A program made the position numbers and the translations under genes. 64,000 nucleotides of DNA from DASZIT01 sp963709665 (GTDB lineage Bacteria > Actinomycetota > Acidimicrobiia > Acidimicrobiales > RAAP-2). Every line of letters begins with the position of its first letter. Position 1 is the stretch's first letter. Of this stretch, positions 24,706 to 33,688 are shown in pieces. The notes under the pieces are model-generated. The model made no database searches, was not told the DNA's origin, and was given only the letters and a program-made list of their open reading frames with translations. The DNA is taken from contig CAVPWU010000002.1 in assembly GCA_963709665.1 (NCBI GenBank), positions 1,054,001 to 1,118,000 on the forward strand, in the 5' to 3' direction.

Positions 24706-25515
24706 ATGCCCGTCCACTACCAACTCGACGACGACCACATCGTCCGGATCACCATCGACCGCCCCGAGGCGCGCAACGCCATGGACATGGAGCACTTTGC
24801 CCAGCTGCGCGGCGCCTGGGAGCGGTTCGGCGCCGACGACGCCGCCTGGGTGGCCGTCGTCACCGGGGTGGGTCCCGACTTCTGCGTGGGCGCTGACCTC
24901 AAGACCTACATCCCCCAGATCACCGCCCTGCAGCAGCGGATGCAGGCCGAGGGGGTCACCGAGGTCGACGGGTACCGCCTCGACGACGGGGTGAAGGCGG
25001 TGCTCCGGAACGTCAAGCTCTACAAGCCGATCGTGGCCGCCGTGAACGGGACATGCGTGGCCGGCGGCATCGAGATGCTGGGCGGGTGCGATCTCCGGGT
25101 GGCCGCCGACACCGCCACCTTCGGGGTCCTCGAGCCGAAGCGGGGCCTGTTCGCCGGGGGCGGCACCACCGTCCGCCTCCCCCGTCAGATCCCCTACCCC
25201 GCCGCCATGGAGCTCCTGCTCTGCGCCGACCGGGTGTCGGCCCAGCAGGCACTGGCCATGGGACTGCTCAACGAAATCTGCCCACCGGACCGCCTGATGG
25301 AACGGGCCCTCTCCTACGCCCGCCGGATCACCGCCAACAGTCCCTTCGCCATCCGCAAGACCAAGGAGTCGGTGGTCCGGGGGCTGGCGGTCGACATGAA
25401 GGAGGCCTACCGGATCGAGTCGGCGCTGGCCGGCGAGGTGTTCTCGAGCCAGGACGCCGTCGAGGGGCCCCGGGCGTTCGCCGAGAAGCGCCCACCGGAG
25501 TGGAAGAACCGGTGA
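24706..25515 (+). CDS. enoyl-CoA hydratase/isomerase
   Basis: This 269-residue crotonase-fold protein has the oxyanion-hole segments CVGADLK (about residues 60-66) and VAGGIEMLGGCD, and both catalytic-position glutamates (Glu123 and Glu143), so hydratase activity is plausible. It adds water to 2-enoyl-CoA. The ATG at 24706 follows GAGGAG. It is third in the operon with an acyl-CoA dehydrogenase and a thiolase-like protein, giving most of a beta-oxidation-type spiral. Confidence 0.9.
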   Translation: MPVHYQLDDDHIVRITIDRPEARNAMDMEHFAQLRGAWERFGADDAAWVAVVTGVGPDFCVGADLKTYIPQITALQQRMQAEGVTEVDGYRLDDGVKAVLRNVKLYKPIVAAVNGTCVAGGIEMLGGCDLRVAADTATFGVLEPKRGLFAGGGTTVRLPRQIPYPAAMELLLCADRVSAQQALAMGLLNEICPPDRLMERALSYARRITANSPFAIRKTKESVVRGLAVDMKEAYRIESALAGEVFSSQDAVEGPRAFAEKRPPEWKNR

Positions 25516-25517
25516 GC

Positions 25518-27164
25518 TCAGCCGGGAACGGTGCCGATCCGCTCCGCCCGGACGCCCCCGGTGCCCGACAGGAGGACGGCCACCTCGGCCGCCCGGGGAG
25601 TCGGTAGGTCGTCCGAGGCCAGGTACACCAAGAAGGGTGGGGGTGTCTCGGCGTCCCATCCGGCAGTCCGGAGCTGCCAGAGGACTCCCGGCAGGACGCT
25701 GTACGACCGGCCATTGGCCGGGTAGACCACCACGCTGACCGGGCCCCGGGGGACCAGCCGCTCCACCCGCCGGGCGGCGGCGTCGATCTGTCGGTCCACC
25801 GATGTCACCCTCGAGAGCGGGGGGGTCCCGGCCTCCGCCACACACCGGACGGACAGCGCGCCGATCAGGCCGCCCACCACTACCGCCGCCACCACCCGCA
25901 CCATCCCGATCCCGGCGGCGGCGGCGACCGCACGGAGCCGGAGCCAGGGCGTCTCGACCCCCGACCGGACGACGGCCACCGACCAGAGGAGGGCGCCGAC
26001 CGTCCATGCGGCCACCGTCCAGACCAGAAGCCCGAACACCCACAGGCCGTGGTCGAGGTAGGTGATGGTGGTGACGAACGCCAGCGGCACGTGGGCCAGC
26101 GTCCACGCCTGGGCGACCCCGACCACCAGGGTGACCCCGGCCAGGGTGGCCAGCGGGCGGCGGTGGGTGACCCAGGCGCCGGCCGCCACGGCCGCCACCC
26201 CGACCAGGAGGAGGACCCCGGTGACCGGGTGGTGGCCCGTGATCCGTCCGGCCGCCGAGAAGAACTGGTCCACGCCCCACGACGCCCCCAGCACCGGGTG
26301 GAGTGAGGCGGCCCCGGCCAACCCCTCGAGACCGACCCGGGCCCCGGTGTCACGGACCCCCCGCCCCGAGGCCAACAGGAGGGTCAGGTTGCCGGGATCG
26401 CTGGTCAGCTCCTGGACCACCGGCGCCGCCCAGCAGCCGACACCTACCGCCACGCTGACCCAGGCCCATCGCAACCGGATCGGCCGCGCCACCTCCATCA
26501 GCCCCACCAGCGGGGCGAGGACCATCAGCGCGATGGCCGCCGCCGCGAACATCAGGTGGCACTGGATGGCCACCGATCCCGCCACCACCAACCAGGGCGT
26601 CCACCCCAGCCGCCCCGACGCCACCGCCCACGACACCGTCACCGTGGCCAGGAACCAGATCAGGCCGGTGTTCGGGTTCCACACCGGGTCGAGGACCACC
26701 TCCGGCTGGGCCACCACCACGGCCAGGACGGCCACCACCACCCCCACGGCCCCGGCCCCGGCCCGCACCGACCATGCCGCCTCGATGGCCAGGGCGACGC
26801 CGGCCACGCAGAGCAGTGCCGCCCCCCACAGGGCTCCCTGGCCGTGGTCGAGCCGCACCGGGAGGGCCAGCAGCCAGAACAGCAGCGGGCCGGGGTCGTA
26901 GATGGCGTGGGCCCCGCTCGCCAGGTTGAACTGGCCGACCAGGGGGAAGTGGGCGGTCATGACCTCCCAGGACCGCATGGTGATCACGGCGTCGTCGCCG
27001 GCGGGCCGGTAGCCGCGGCCCGACTCGATCCCGGCGCCGATCACGAAGGGGGCGGCACCGGCCACGTGGCATGCCACCCGCAGGGTCCTCCCGTGACCCG
27101 ACGGACTCGGTTGGTCGACCGACGACTCTCCCTCAGGGTGGTCGGCCGATCGGATCGCTTTCAC
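25518..27164 (-). CDS. polytopic membrane protein, possible GT-C glycosyltransferase
   Basis: This 548-residue protein has a charged N-terminus, a first loop with the acidic pair in GDDAVITMRSW, about ten to eleven membrane segments, and a C-terminal extracytoplasmic domain of roughly 120 residues (from VTSVDRQIDAAARRV). An acidic motif after the first helix plus this topology suits GT-C enzymes that use polyprenyl-phosphate sugars, but identity is too weak to be sure. The GTG at 27164 has GGAGAGGG upstream. It stands alone, convergent with the enoyl-CoA hydratase. Confidence 0.55.
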   Translation of the reverse strand: MKAIRSADHPEGESSVDQPSPSGHGRTLRVACHVAGAAPFVIGAGIESGRGYRPAGDDAVITMRSWEVMTAHFPLVGQFNLASGAHAIYDPGPLLFWLLALPVRLDHGQGALWGAALLCVAGVALAIEAAWSVRAGAGAVGVVVAVLAVVVAQPEVVLDPVWNPNTGLIWFLATVTVSWAVASGRLGWTPWLVVAGSVAIQCHLMFAAAAIALMVLAPLVGLMEVARPIRLRWAWVSVAVGVGCWAAPVVQELTSDPGNLTLLLASGRGVRDTGARVGLEGLAGAASLHPVLGASWGVDQFFSAAGRITGHHPVTGVLLLVGVAAVAAGAWVTHRRPLATLAGVTLVVGVAQAWTLAHVPLAFVTTITYLDHGLWVFGLLVWTVAAWTVGALLWSVAVVRSGVETPWLRLRAVAAAAGIGMVRVVAAVVVGGLIGALSVRCVAEAGTPPLSRVTSVDRQIDAAARRVERLVPRGPVSVVVYPANGRSYSVLPGVLWQLRTAGWDAETPPPFLVYLASDDLPTPRAAEVAVLLSGTGGVRAERIGTVPG

Positions 27165-27420
27165 CTGGTGTCCCTCTCCGCCTGCCAGTCGATCGGACTC
27201 GAGTGAGGGTAGCCCCCGGGCCGCCCTCGCAGACGGAGCGACTCGGCGGCGGATCCGCGGCGCCCCCCATCTCACACTCGCCCACCTGACCCCCCACCGC
27301 CGCCGATGGGGCGGCGGCGCTCGAGGACGTCCTCCTCCGGGCGGGCGACCGTCGGCGGGGAGCCGGGCAGGGTGGCGGCGGTAGGGTCGGTCCGGCACGA
27401 CGCACGGAACCGGGGGAGCC

Positions 27421-28215
27421 ATGCCAGGAGCGTTCGAGGGGACACGGGTCCTGATCACCGGCGGCTCGTCCGGCATCGGGGCCGGTCTGGCCGAGGCATT
27501 CGCCGCCGACGGGGCCGTCGTGGGGATCGCCGCCCGTCGCCGGGACCGGCTCGACGAGGTCCTGGGCCGGTGCCGGGCCCACAGCCCCGACTCCAGGAGC
27601 TGGGCGGTCGACCTCACCGACGACGCCCAGGTCGACCGGCTGGCCGCCGAGGCGGTGGATCAGCTGGGCGGCGTGGACCTGTTGGTCAACAACGCCGGCA
27701 TCCCCAAGCGCCGCCACGTGACCCGGCTCGACCCGGCCACCGTCGCCTCGGTGATGGCCATCAACTACCTCGCCCCGGTCCGGCTGACCCTGGCCCTCCT
27801 TCCGGCGATGGTGGCGAGGGGCAGCGGCCGGATCGTCAACGTCTCGTCGGTGGCCGCCCCGTTGAGCTCGCCGGGTGAGTCGGCCTACGACGCCTCCAAG
27901 GCCGCCCTGGCCGTCTTCTCGGAGGCGATGGCCGTCGACCTCTGGGACACCGGTGTGAAGGTCACCGTGGTCTATCCGGGGGTGGTGGACACCGAGCTGT
28001 TCTCGCTGCCCGACAACGACCCGTTCACCGGCGACGTGCCGGCCATCACGGTGGACGAGGCGGTGGCCACCGTGATGGCGGGCATCGAGGCCGGCGATCT
28101 CTCGGTGTTCGTGCCCGGGTACTTCGCCGAGCTGGCCTCCTCCAAGGGCAGGGACCCCGACGCCTTCCTGGCCGGGATGGCCGAGTACGTGCGGGGTCGC
28201 CGGGCGCCGGGTTGA
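27421..28215 (+). CDS. short-chain dehydrogenase/reductase
   Basis: This is a 264-residue classical SDR with TGGSSGIG (about residues 14-21), NNAGIPKRR, NVSSVAAP and catalytic YDASK. It is paralogous to the SDR at 12432-13241. The ATG is preceded by GGGGGAG. It is monocistronic and convergent with the sulfatase gene, whose stop lies 16 nt away. The upstream 256 nt show no coding signal or clear motif. Confidence 0.88.
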   Translation: MPGAFEGTRVLITGGSSGIGAGLAEAFAADGAVVGIAARRRDRLDEVLGRCRAHSPDSRSWAVDLTDDAQVDRLAAEAVDQLGGVDLLVNNAGIPKRRHVTRLDPATVASVMAINYLAPVRLTLALLPAMVARGSGRIVNVSSVAAPLSSPGESAYDASKAALAVFSEAMAVDLWDTGVKVTVVYPGVVDTELFSLPDNDPFTGDVPAITVDEAVATVMAGIEAGDLSVFVPGYFAELASSKGRDPDAFLAGMAEYVRGRRAPG

Positions 28216-28231
28216 TCCCGGGACCGGGCCC

Positions 28232-30529
28232 CTACTGCTGGGCGAGGATGGCCTCGATCTCCGCCATCGGGTCACGCACCACCGGCCCCCGGGTCTCCAC
28301 CACCGCCCGATCGATGACGGCGTTGAAGCGGTCCGGCGCCGCGTAGTCGTCTCCCACTGCCGGTCCCCACTCGTAGCCGCAGGTCAGGCCGACCCCGACA
28401 CCGTTGAAGGCCTGGGGGGTGAAGCGGGCGATGGGGCCCTGGGCCACCATCCGACCATCGCAGCGGAGGGTGCCCGACCCACCCAGCCCGCCGTCCTTGT
28501 CGAAGGTGTACTCGATGGTGTGGGTACCCGGCCCGACGGCCTGGTCCGAGGCGATCAGGTGCCGCTCCTTTCCGTACAGGTTGTGGACGTAGCGGGGCCG
28601 GCCGGCCCGGAAGTGGAGGGACCACCCGCCCAGGGCCGAACCGAGGGCCAGCAAGGTTCCTTCCGGCACGACCCCGTCGGGGACGGTGATGTCGACCACC
28701 AGGGCGTGGGACCGGTTGCGCACGTTGACGGCCACCGACTCCGGGACCTGCGCCCCGCCCTGGAAGTAGCGGAAGCGGTCCCGCCGGCGCCGGAGATCGG
28801 GCTTCGGGTGCACCAGCGCCCACAGGATGCGGTTGTCGAGGGGGAGCACCTGATTGCGCTCGGCCTCCGCCCACCACAGCTCGATCATGGCGCGCAGCCG
28901 CTCGGGCTCCTCCTGGGCCAGATCCCGGGTCTCGGAGACATCCGATTCGACGTGGTAGAGCTCCCAGACGTCGTCGTCGAAGGGCGCGTTGGGGTTCAGC
29001 CCGTCCGGGTAGAGGGGTCCGACCGGATGGAAGGTCACCGCCTTCCAGCCCTGGTGGTAGAGGGCCCGGGACCCGAACATCTCGAAGTGCTGGGTCAGGT
29101 GCCGTCCGGGCTCCGCCCCGCCCCGGGGCCCGAGCAGGTACGAGAAGCTCACCCCGTCGACGGGCGACTGCACCACCGAGTCGATCGCCCCGGGGGTCGC
29201 CAGGCCGATCAGCTCCAGCACGCTGGGGAACACGTCGATGGCGTGCGCGAACTGATGCCGCACGGTCCCCCGGTCGATCCCCCCCCGGGGCCAGTGGACG
29301 ATGCAGGGGTCGGCCACCCCCCCCTCGTGCACCTCCCGCTTCCACCGCTTGAAGGGTGTGTTGCCGGCCATCGTCCAGCCCCACGGGTAGTTGTTGTGGG
29401 TGAGCGGTCCCCCGATCTGGTCGATCCTCGCCTCCATCTCCTCGATGCCGGCCGGATCCATGTTGCTCAGGCGGACGTCGTTGATGGACCCCTCGGATCC
29501 GCCCTCCGAGCTGGCTCCGTTGTCCGAGACCAGGACGATGAGGGTGTCGTCGAACTCGCCCAGGTCCTCAAGGAAGGCGACCAGCCGACCGATCTCGGCG
29601 TCGGTGTGGGAGAGGAAGCCGGCGAAGCACTCCATGAACCGGGCGGCCACCCGCTGCTCGGCCTCGGTCAGCTCGGTCCACGCCCGCACCCAGATCGGCC
29701 GGGGTGACAGCGCGGTGCCACGGGGGATGACCCCCATCTCCATCTGGCGGGCGTGGATGCGCTGACGCAGGTCGTCCCACCCCCGGTCGAAGGCCCCGCG
29801 GTACCGGTCGATCCACGGCCGGGGGGCCTGGTGGGGCGAGTGGCAGGCGCCCGGGGCGAAGTACAGGAAGAAGGGCCGGTCGGCGTCGACCGCCCGCAGG
29901 TCGCCGACGAATTCGATGGCGCGGTCGGTGAGGTCGGTGGTGAGGTGGTAGCCGTCGTCCACCGATGCCGGTGGTCGGATCGCATGGTTGTCGTGGTAGA
30001 GGGCGGGGACGAACTGGTGGGTCTCACCGCCGTGGAAGCCGTACCAGCGGTCGAACCCCCGCCCCAGCGGCCAGGTGGCCCGCGACGAGCCCATGTTGCA
30101 CTCGTCGTCGGGGGTGAGGTGCCACTTGCCCACGGCGTAGGTGGCGTAGCCCGACGCCCGGAGCACCTCGGAGAGGAATCCGTTCTCGGGCGGCGGCTTG
30201 CCCCAGTACCCCGGAAACCCGACGGCCAGGTCGGCGACCCGTCCCATGCCGTTGCGGTGGTGGTTCCTCCCGGTCAGCAGGCAGGCGCGGGTGGGCGAGC
30301 ACAGGGCGGTGGTGTGGAAGTTGGCCAGCCGGACCCCCTCGCCGGCCAGTCGGTCGATGACCGGCGTATCGATGTCCGAGCCGTAGCAGCCCAACTGGGC
30401 GAAGCCCACGTCGTCGAGGACGATCATCACCACGTTGGGGGCTCCGTCGGGAGGGGCGGGTTCCGGGGGCCACCAGGGCTCGGAGTCCCGCCAGTCCCGG
30501 CCGATCCGGCCTCCGAATGTCACGCCCAT
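28232..30529 (-). CDS. large sulfatase (type I, formylglycine-dependent)
   Basis: This 765-residue protein has the N-terminal metal-binding motif NVVMIVLDD, the formylglycine signature with Cys77 in CSPTRACLLTGR, the downstream lysine motif GKWHL, and VLVSDNGA for the second metal site. The last about 200 residues form an additional beta-rich domain (VVDITVPDG through HTIEYTFDKDGG), seen in large actinobacterial and proteobacterial arylsulfatases. It hydrolyses a sulfate ester. No signal peptide is visible, so it is probably cytoplasmic. ATG 30529 follows GGGGAG. Activation needs a formylglycine-generating enzyme, not found here. Confidence 0.9.
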   Translation of the reverse strand: MGVTFGGRIGRDWRDSEPWWPPEPAPPDGAPNVVMIVLDDVGFAQLGCYGSDIDTPVIDRLAGEGVRLANFHTTALCSPTRACLLTGRNHHRNGMGRVADLAVGFPGYWGKPPPENGFLSEVLRASGYATYAVGKWHLTPDDECNMGSSRATWPLGRGFDRWYGFHGGETHQFVPALYHDNHAIRPPASVDDGYHLTTDLTDRAIEFVGDLRAVDADRPFFLYFAPGACHSPHQAPRPWIDRYRGAFDRGWDDLRQRIHARQMEMGVIPRGTALSPRPIWVRAWTELTEAEQRVAARFMECFAGFLSHTDAEIGRLVAFLEDLGEFDDTLIVLVSDNGASSEGGSEGSINDVRLSNMDPAGIEEMEARIDQIGGPLTHNNYPWGWTMAGNTPFKRWKREVHEGGVADPCIVHWPRGGIDRGTVRHQFAHAIDVFPSVLELIGLATPGAIDSVVQSPVDGVSFSYLLGPRGGAEPGRHLTQHFEMFGSRALYHQGWKAVTFHPVGPLYPDGLNPNAPFDDDVWELYHVESDVSETRDLAQEEPERLRAMIELWWAEAERNQVLPLDNRILWALVHPKPDLRRRRDRFRYFQGGAQVPESVAVNVRNRSHALVVDITVPDGVVPEGTLLALGSALGGWSLHFRAGRPRYVHNLYGKERHLIASDQAVGPGTHTIEYTFDKDGGLGGSGTLRCDGRMVAQGPIARFTPQAFNGVGVGLTCGYEWGPAVGDDYAAPDRFNAVIDRAVVETRGPVVRDPMAEIEAILAQQ

Positions 30530-30665
30530 CAGCTCCCCACCTTCCGAGATCGGCTGGCGCATGCTACCAATCGGGCCCTCCGAACCCCGCCGGTCCGAGG
30601 GGCTGCCCGGGGCCGGCTGGCGGGGGGCCAGGGCGCCGTCGACGACCACCTGGGGTTGTCGCCCC

Positions 30666-30748
30666 TGCCCGCATCCGAGCGAATTGAGCTTGGACGCCTG
30701 ACTTGATCTCGGGCGGTGGGCGGGCGGCAATTCGCTCGGATGCGGGCA
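30666..30748. repeat. palindromic repeat element, copy 2 (20-bp arms, 43-nt loop)
   Basis: The same 20-base arms as at 11510-11568 occur here in inverted orientation (30666-30685 and 30729-30748), without a mismatch. The loop is longer and unrelated in sequence. The element sits 74 nt beyond the thiolase stop and before the sulfatase start, both read on the minus strand. The rest of this 293-nt gap shows nothing coding. Confidence 0.85.
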
Positions 30749-30822
30749 TGTCCGACCTGCCCCGCCGTCCCCGTCGAGCGCCCGGTGTCCGGCCGGGGCC
30801 GCGGGCGGGCCCGCCGACTCCC

Positions 30823-32016
30823 CTACCCCAGGCGCTCGATCACCGTGGCGTTGGCCTGTCCGCCGCCCTCGCACATGGTCTGGAACCCGTAGCGCCCGCC
30901 GGTGGCCTCCAGGTGGTTGAGGAGGGTGGCGGTCAGCCGGACCCCGCTGGCCCCCAGCGGGTGTCCCAGGGCGATGGCCCCGCCATTGGGGTTGAACCGC
31001 TCCGGGTCGACGGGGAAGGCGCGGAGCCACATGAGGGCGATGGCGGCGAACGCCTCGTTGCACTCCACGGCGTCGAACTGGTCGACGGTCAGCCCCGACC
31101 GGTCGAGCAGGCGCCGGGTGGCGGGGACCGGGGCGGACAGCACGATGGCGGCGTCGTCGGCGGCCACCGTGGCGTGGGCGATCCGGGCCCGGACGGGGAG
31201 GCCCAGCCGCTCGGCCACCGACCGCTCGGCGATCAACATGGCCGAGGCGCCGTCGGTCATCTGCGAGGAGTTGCCGGCGGTGATGTCCGGGGCGGTCTCC
31301 GGCTCCCACGACTGGGCCGGGGGCAGGCCGGCCAGGCTCTCCGGGGTGCCTCCCCGCCGGATGCCCTCGTCGACCTCGAGGGTCGCCCCGGTCAGGTTCC
31401 CCTCCTCGTCCTTCAGCGGCACCGGGAGCGCCTCGGCCTTGAACCGGCCCTCGTCCCAGGCGGACGCCGCCCGGCGATGGCTCTCGAGGGCGTAGGCGTC
31501 CATCTCCTCCCGGCTGATCCCCCACCGGTCGGCCAGCACCTGGGCCACCCGGAACTGGGCCCACAGCCGGCCGTCGATCCGGTCGAGGAAGGAGGGCGGG
31601 AAGGGTCCGGTGCCCCCCCGGGCGTTGGCGGCCAGCGGCACCCGGCTCATGCTCTCCACCCCGCAGGCCACCACCAGGTCGTAGTGGCCGGCCACCACCC
31701 CGGCCGCCCCGAAGTGCATGGCCTGCTGGGACGACCCGCACTGGCGGTCGACGGTGGTGGCGGGCACCTGCTGGGGCAGGCCGGCCGCCACCCAGGCGTT
31801 CCGGGTGACGTTGGTGCTCTGCTCCCCGACCTGGGTCACGCACCCGCCGATGACGTCGTCCACCCGCCCGGGATCGACGCCGGTCCGCTCCATCAGGGAG
31901 GTCAGGGCGAATCCCAACAGGTCGGCCGGGTGCCAACCGGCCAGGGCGCCCTTGCGCCGGCCCAGGGTGGTCCGCACCACGTCCACGATCACCGCGTCCC
32001 GACGCTCACCGCTCAT
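30823..32016 (-). CDS. acetyl-CoA C-acyltransferase (thiolase)
   Basis: This is a 397-residue true thiolase with a nucleophile at Cys93 (DRQCGSSQQA), His352 (GHPLGASG) and Cys382 (MCEGGGQ), the full catalytic set. It cleaves 3-oxoacyl-CoA or performs the reverse condensation. The ATG overlaps the LivF-like stop by four bases, placing it at the end of an ABC uptake operon. This suggests that the imported compound is degraded to a 3-oxoacyl-CoA. The palindromic element lies just downstream. Confidence 0.92.
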   Translation of the reverse strand: MSGERRDAVIVDVVRTTLGRRKGALAGWHPADLLGFALTSLMERTGVDPGRVDDVIGGCVTQVGEQSTNVTRNAWVAAGLPQQVPATTVDRQCGSSQQAMHFGAAGVVAGHYDLVVACGVESMSRVPLAANARGGTGPFPPSFLDRIDGRLWAQFRVAQVLADRWGISREEMDAYALESHRRAASAWDEGRFKAEALPVPLKDEEGNLTGATLEVDEGIRRGGTPESLAGLPPAQSWEPETAPDITAGNSSQMTDGASAMLIAERSVAERLGLPVRARIAHATVAADDAAIVLSAPVPATRRLLDRSGLTVDQFDAVECNEAFAAIALMWLRAFPVDPERFNPNGGAIALGHPLGASGVRLTATLLNHLEATGGRYGFQTMCEGGGQANATVIERLG

Positions 32017-32924
32017 GCCGTCTCCTCCGTGTCCGGTGTCTCCGTGTCCGGTGTCTCCGTGCCCGCCGTCCCCGTGCCCGGTGTCTCCGTGTCCGCCGTC
32101 CCCGTGCCCGGCGTCCCGGTGTGCGCCTCCACGGTGGGCGGAGCGGCGTGCGGCGCTCCCGTGCCCGGGGCCCCGGCCGGACCCGATCCCACCACCCGTT
32201 CGCCCCGGGACGCCAGCACCCGCTCCACGGCGGCCAGCGCACGGTCGGACGGCCCGTCGAAGGCCACCACGCCGCGTTCGAGGACCACGGCGGACCCCGC
32301 CCGCTCCAGCACCCGGTCCACCTGCTGCTCGACCAGCAGGAGGGCGGTCCCCGCCTCGTTGATCCGCTGCAGCCCGTCGTAGACGGCGTCGATCATCAGG
32401 GGGGCCAGCCCCAGGGAGATCTCGTCGGCCACCAGCAGGCGGGGTGGGGCCACCAGCACCTTGGCCAACGACAGGATCCGCTGCTCGCCGCCGGACAGCG
32501 CCCCACCCGGCTGCTTGCGCCGCTTCCCCAGGATGGGGAAGGCCTCGTAGGAGCGGGCCACGGCGTCGGGCACCGCCCGCCGGCCCAGCCGCTGGTTGAA
32601 CACCACCTTCAGGTTCTCCTCCACCGTGAGATCGGCGAAGATCCCCCGGCCCTCCACCACGTGGGCGGAGCCGGCCCGGGCGATCTTGTAGGCCGGCAGC
32701 CCGGTGACGTCGGTGCCGTCCAGCCGGATGGTCCCCGCCGAGCTGGGCAGCAGCCCGGTCACCACCCGGGCCACGGTGGACTTGCCGGCGCCGTTGGAGC
32801 CGAGCAGGGCGGTGATGCCCCCGTCCGGCACCGCGAAGGAGACGTCGAAGAGGGCCCGGTAGGGGCCGTAGGCGGCGCTGACGTGCTCCACCTCCAGCGC
32901 CGGGGGAGCCGCCGTCCCGCTCAC
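32013..32924 (-). CDS. livF: branched-chain-type ABC transporter ATPase (LivF-like) with repeat tail
   Basis: This 303-residue ATPase has Walker A GSNGAGKST, signature LSGGEQR, Walker B LLVADEISLGLAP and a VEQQ switch region typical of LivF. The ATPase core ends near residue 250. It is followed by a low-complexity Thr/Gly/Pro/Glu tail encoded by a 15-bp tandem repeat (32026-32115), absent from usual LivF proteins. GTGA overlap with LivG upstream and ATGA overlap with the thiolase downstream. The transported substrate is unknown. Confidence 0.9.
   Translation of the reverse strand: MSGTAAPPALEVEHVSAAYGPYRALFDVSFAVPDGGITALLGSNGAGKSTVARVVTGLLPSSAGTIRLDGTDVTGLPAYKIARAGSAHVVEGRGIFADLTVEENLKVVFNQRLGRRAVPDAVARSYEAFPILGKRRKQPGGALSGGEQRILSLAKVLVAPPRLLVADEISLGLAPLMIDAVYDGLQRINEAGTALLLVEQQVDRVLERAGSAVVLERGVVAFDGPSDRALAAVERVLASRGERVVGSGPAGAPGTGAPHAAPPTVEAHTGTPGTGTADTETPGTGTAGTETPDTETPDTEETA
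32026..32115. repeat. 15-bp tandem repeat (six units) coding the LivF tail
   Basis: Six consecutive 15-nt units (type TCCGTGTCCGGTGTC, with C/T and G/C variants) occupy 32026-32115. Because the unit is a multiple of three, the frame is kept and unit-number changes only lengthen or shorten the Thr-rich tail of the LivF-like ATPase. Confidence 0.85.
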
Positions 32925-33688
32925 GCGTCCACCCCCAGGTAGGCGTGGCGGACGGCGGGCTGGGCCATCACCTCGTCGAAGGACCCCTCGGCGATGACCG
33001 TCCCCAGGTCCATCACCACCGTCCGGTCGACCACCCCGGCCACCATCCCGAGGTCGTGCTCGACCAGGAGCATGCCCATGCCCCGCTCGCGCCGGAGCAG
33101 GGTGAGCACGGAGGCCAGCTCGGCCGTCTCGTGGACGTCGAGGCCGGACGACGGCTCGTCGGCCAGGAGCAGCTCCGGCTCGGCCACCAGCGCCCGGGCC
33201 AGCTCCACCAGCCGGCACGACCCCAGGCCCATGCTCGACACCGGGGTGTCGGCCCGGTCCTCGATCCCCACCAGCTCGAGGGTGGCGGCCACCCGCCGTA
33301 GCTCGTCCCCGGTCGGGGCACTGCGGTTGCACAGGTCCTTCCACAGCCGGCCCTGGCGCCCGCCGGCCCGCACCGCCACCAGCAGGTGGTCCCGCACCGT
33401 CATGTCGGGGAAGATCTCCACCCGCTGGTAGGTCCGCCCGATGCCGAGCCGCGCCCGCTGGTAGGTGGGGAGGTCGAGGAGCTCCCGGCCCCCGAACTCC
33501 ACCGATCCCCCGTCGGGCCGGAGCTGACCGCAGACGCAGTTGAACAGCGTGGTCTTCCCGGCGCCATTGGGGCCGATCAGCCCCACGATCTCCCCGTGGC
33601 CCACCTCCAGGGACACGTCGCAGATGGCGGCCACGCCGCCGAACGCCTTGCGCACCTCGCGCACCTGGAGGAGGGGGGCCTCAGCCAC
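32921..33688 (-). CDS. livG: branched-chain-type ABC transporter ATPase (LivG-like)
   Basis: This 255-residue ATPase has Walker A GPNGAGKTT (about residue 42), the LivG-typical GRTYQRVEIFPDMTV, a Walker B in LLLADEPSSGLD and the switch His in LVEHDLGMV. The usual LSGG signature is altered to MGLGSCR, an unusual change that could lower ATPase activity or be compensated by LivF. The GTG at 33688 overlaps the end of the permease gene by eight bases. Confidence 0.88.
   Translation of the reverse strand: MAEAPLLQVREVRKAFGGVAAICDVSLEVGHGEIVGLIGPNGAGKTTLFNCVCGQLRPDGGSVEFGGRELLDLPTYQRARLGIGRTYQRVEIFPDMTVRDHLLVAVRAGGRQGRLWKDLCNRSAPTGDELRRVAATLELVGIEDRADTPVSSMGLGSCRLVELARALVAEPELLLADEPSSGLDVHETAELASVLTLLRRERGMGMLLVEHDLGMVAGVVDRTVVMDLGTVIAEGSFDEVMAQPAVRHAYLGVDA

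Noticed and set aside
30530..31936. Long in-frame upstream extension of the sulfatase through the palindromic element and into the thiolase
   Set aside because: The extension is antisense-like low-complexity sequence. The sulfatase start at 30529 has a ribosome site and gives the conserved N-terminus.
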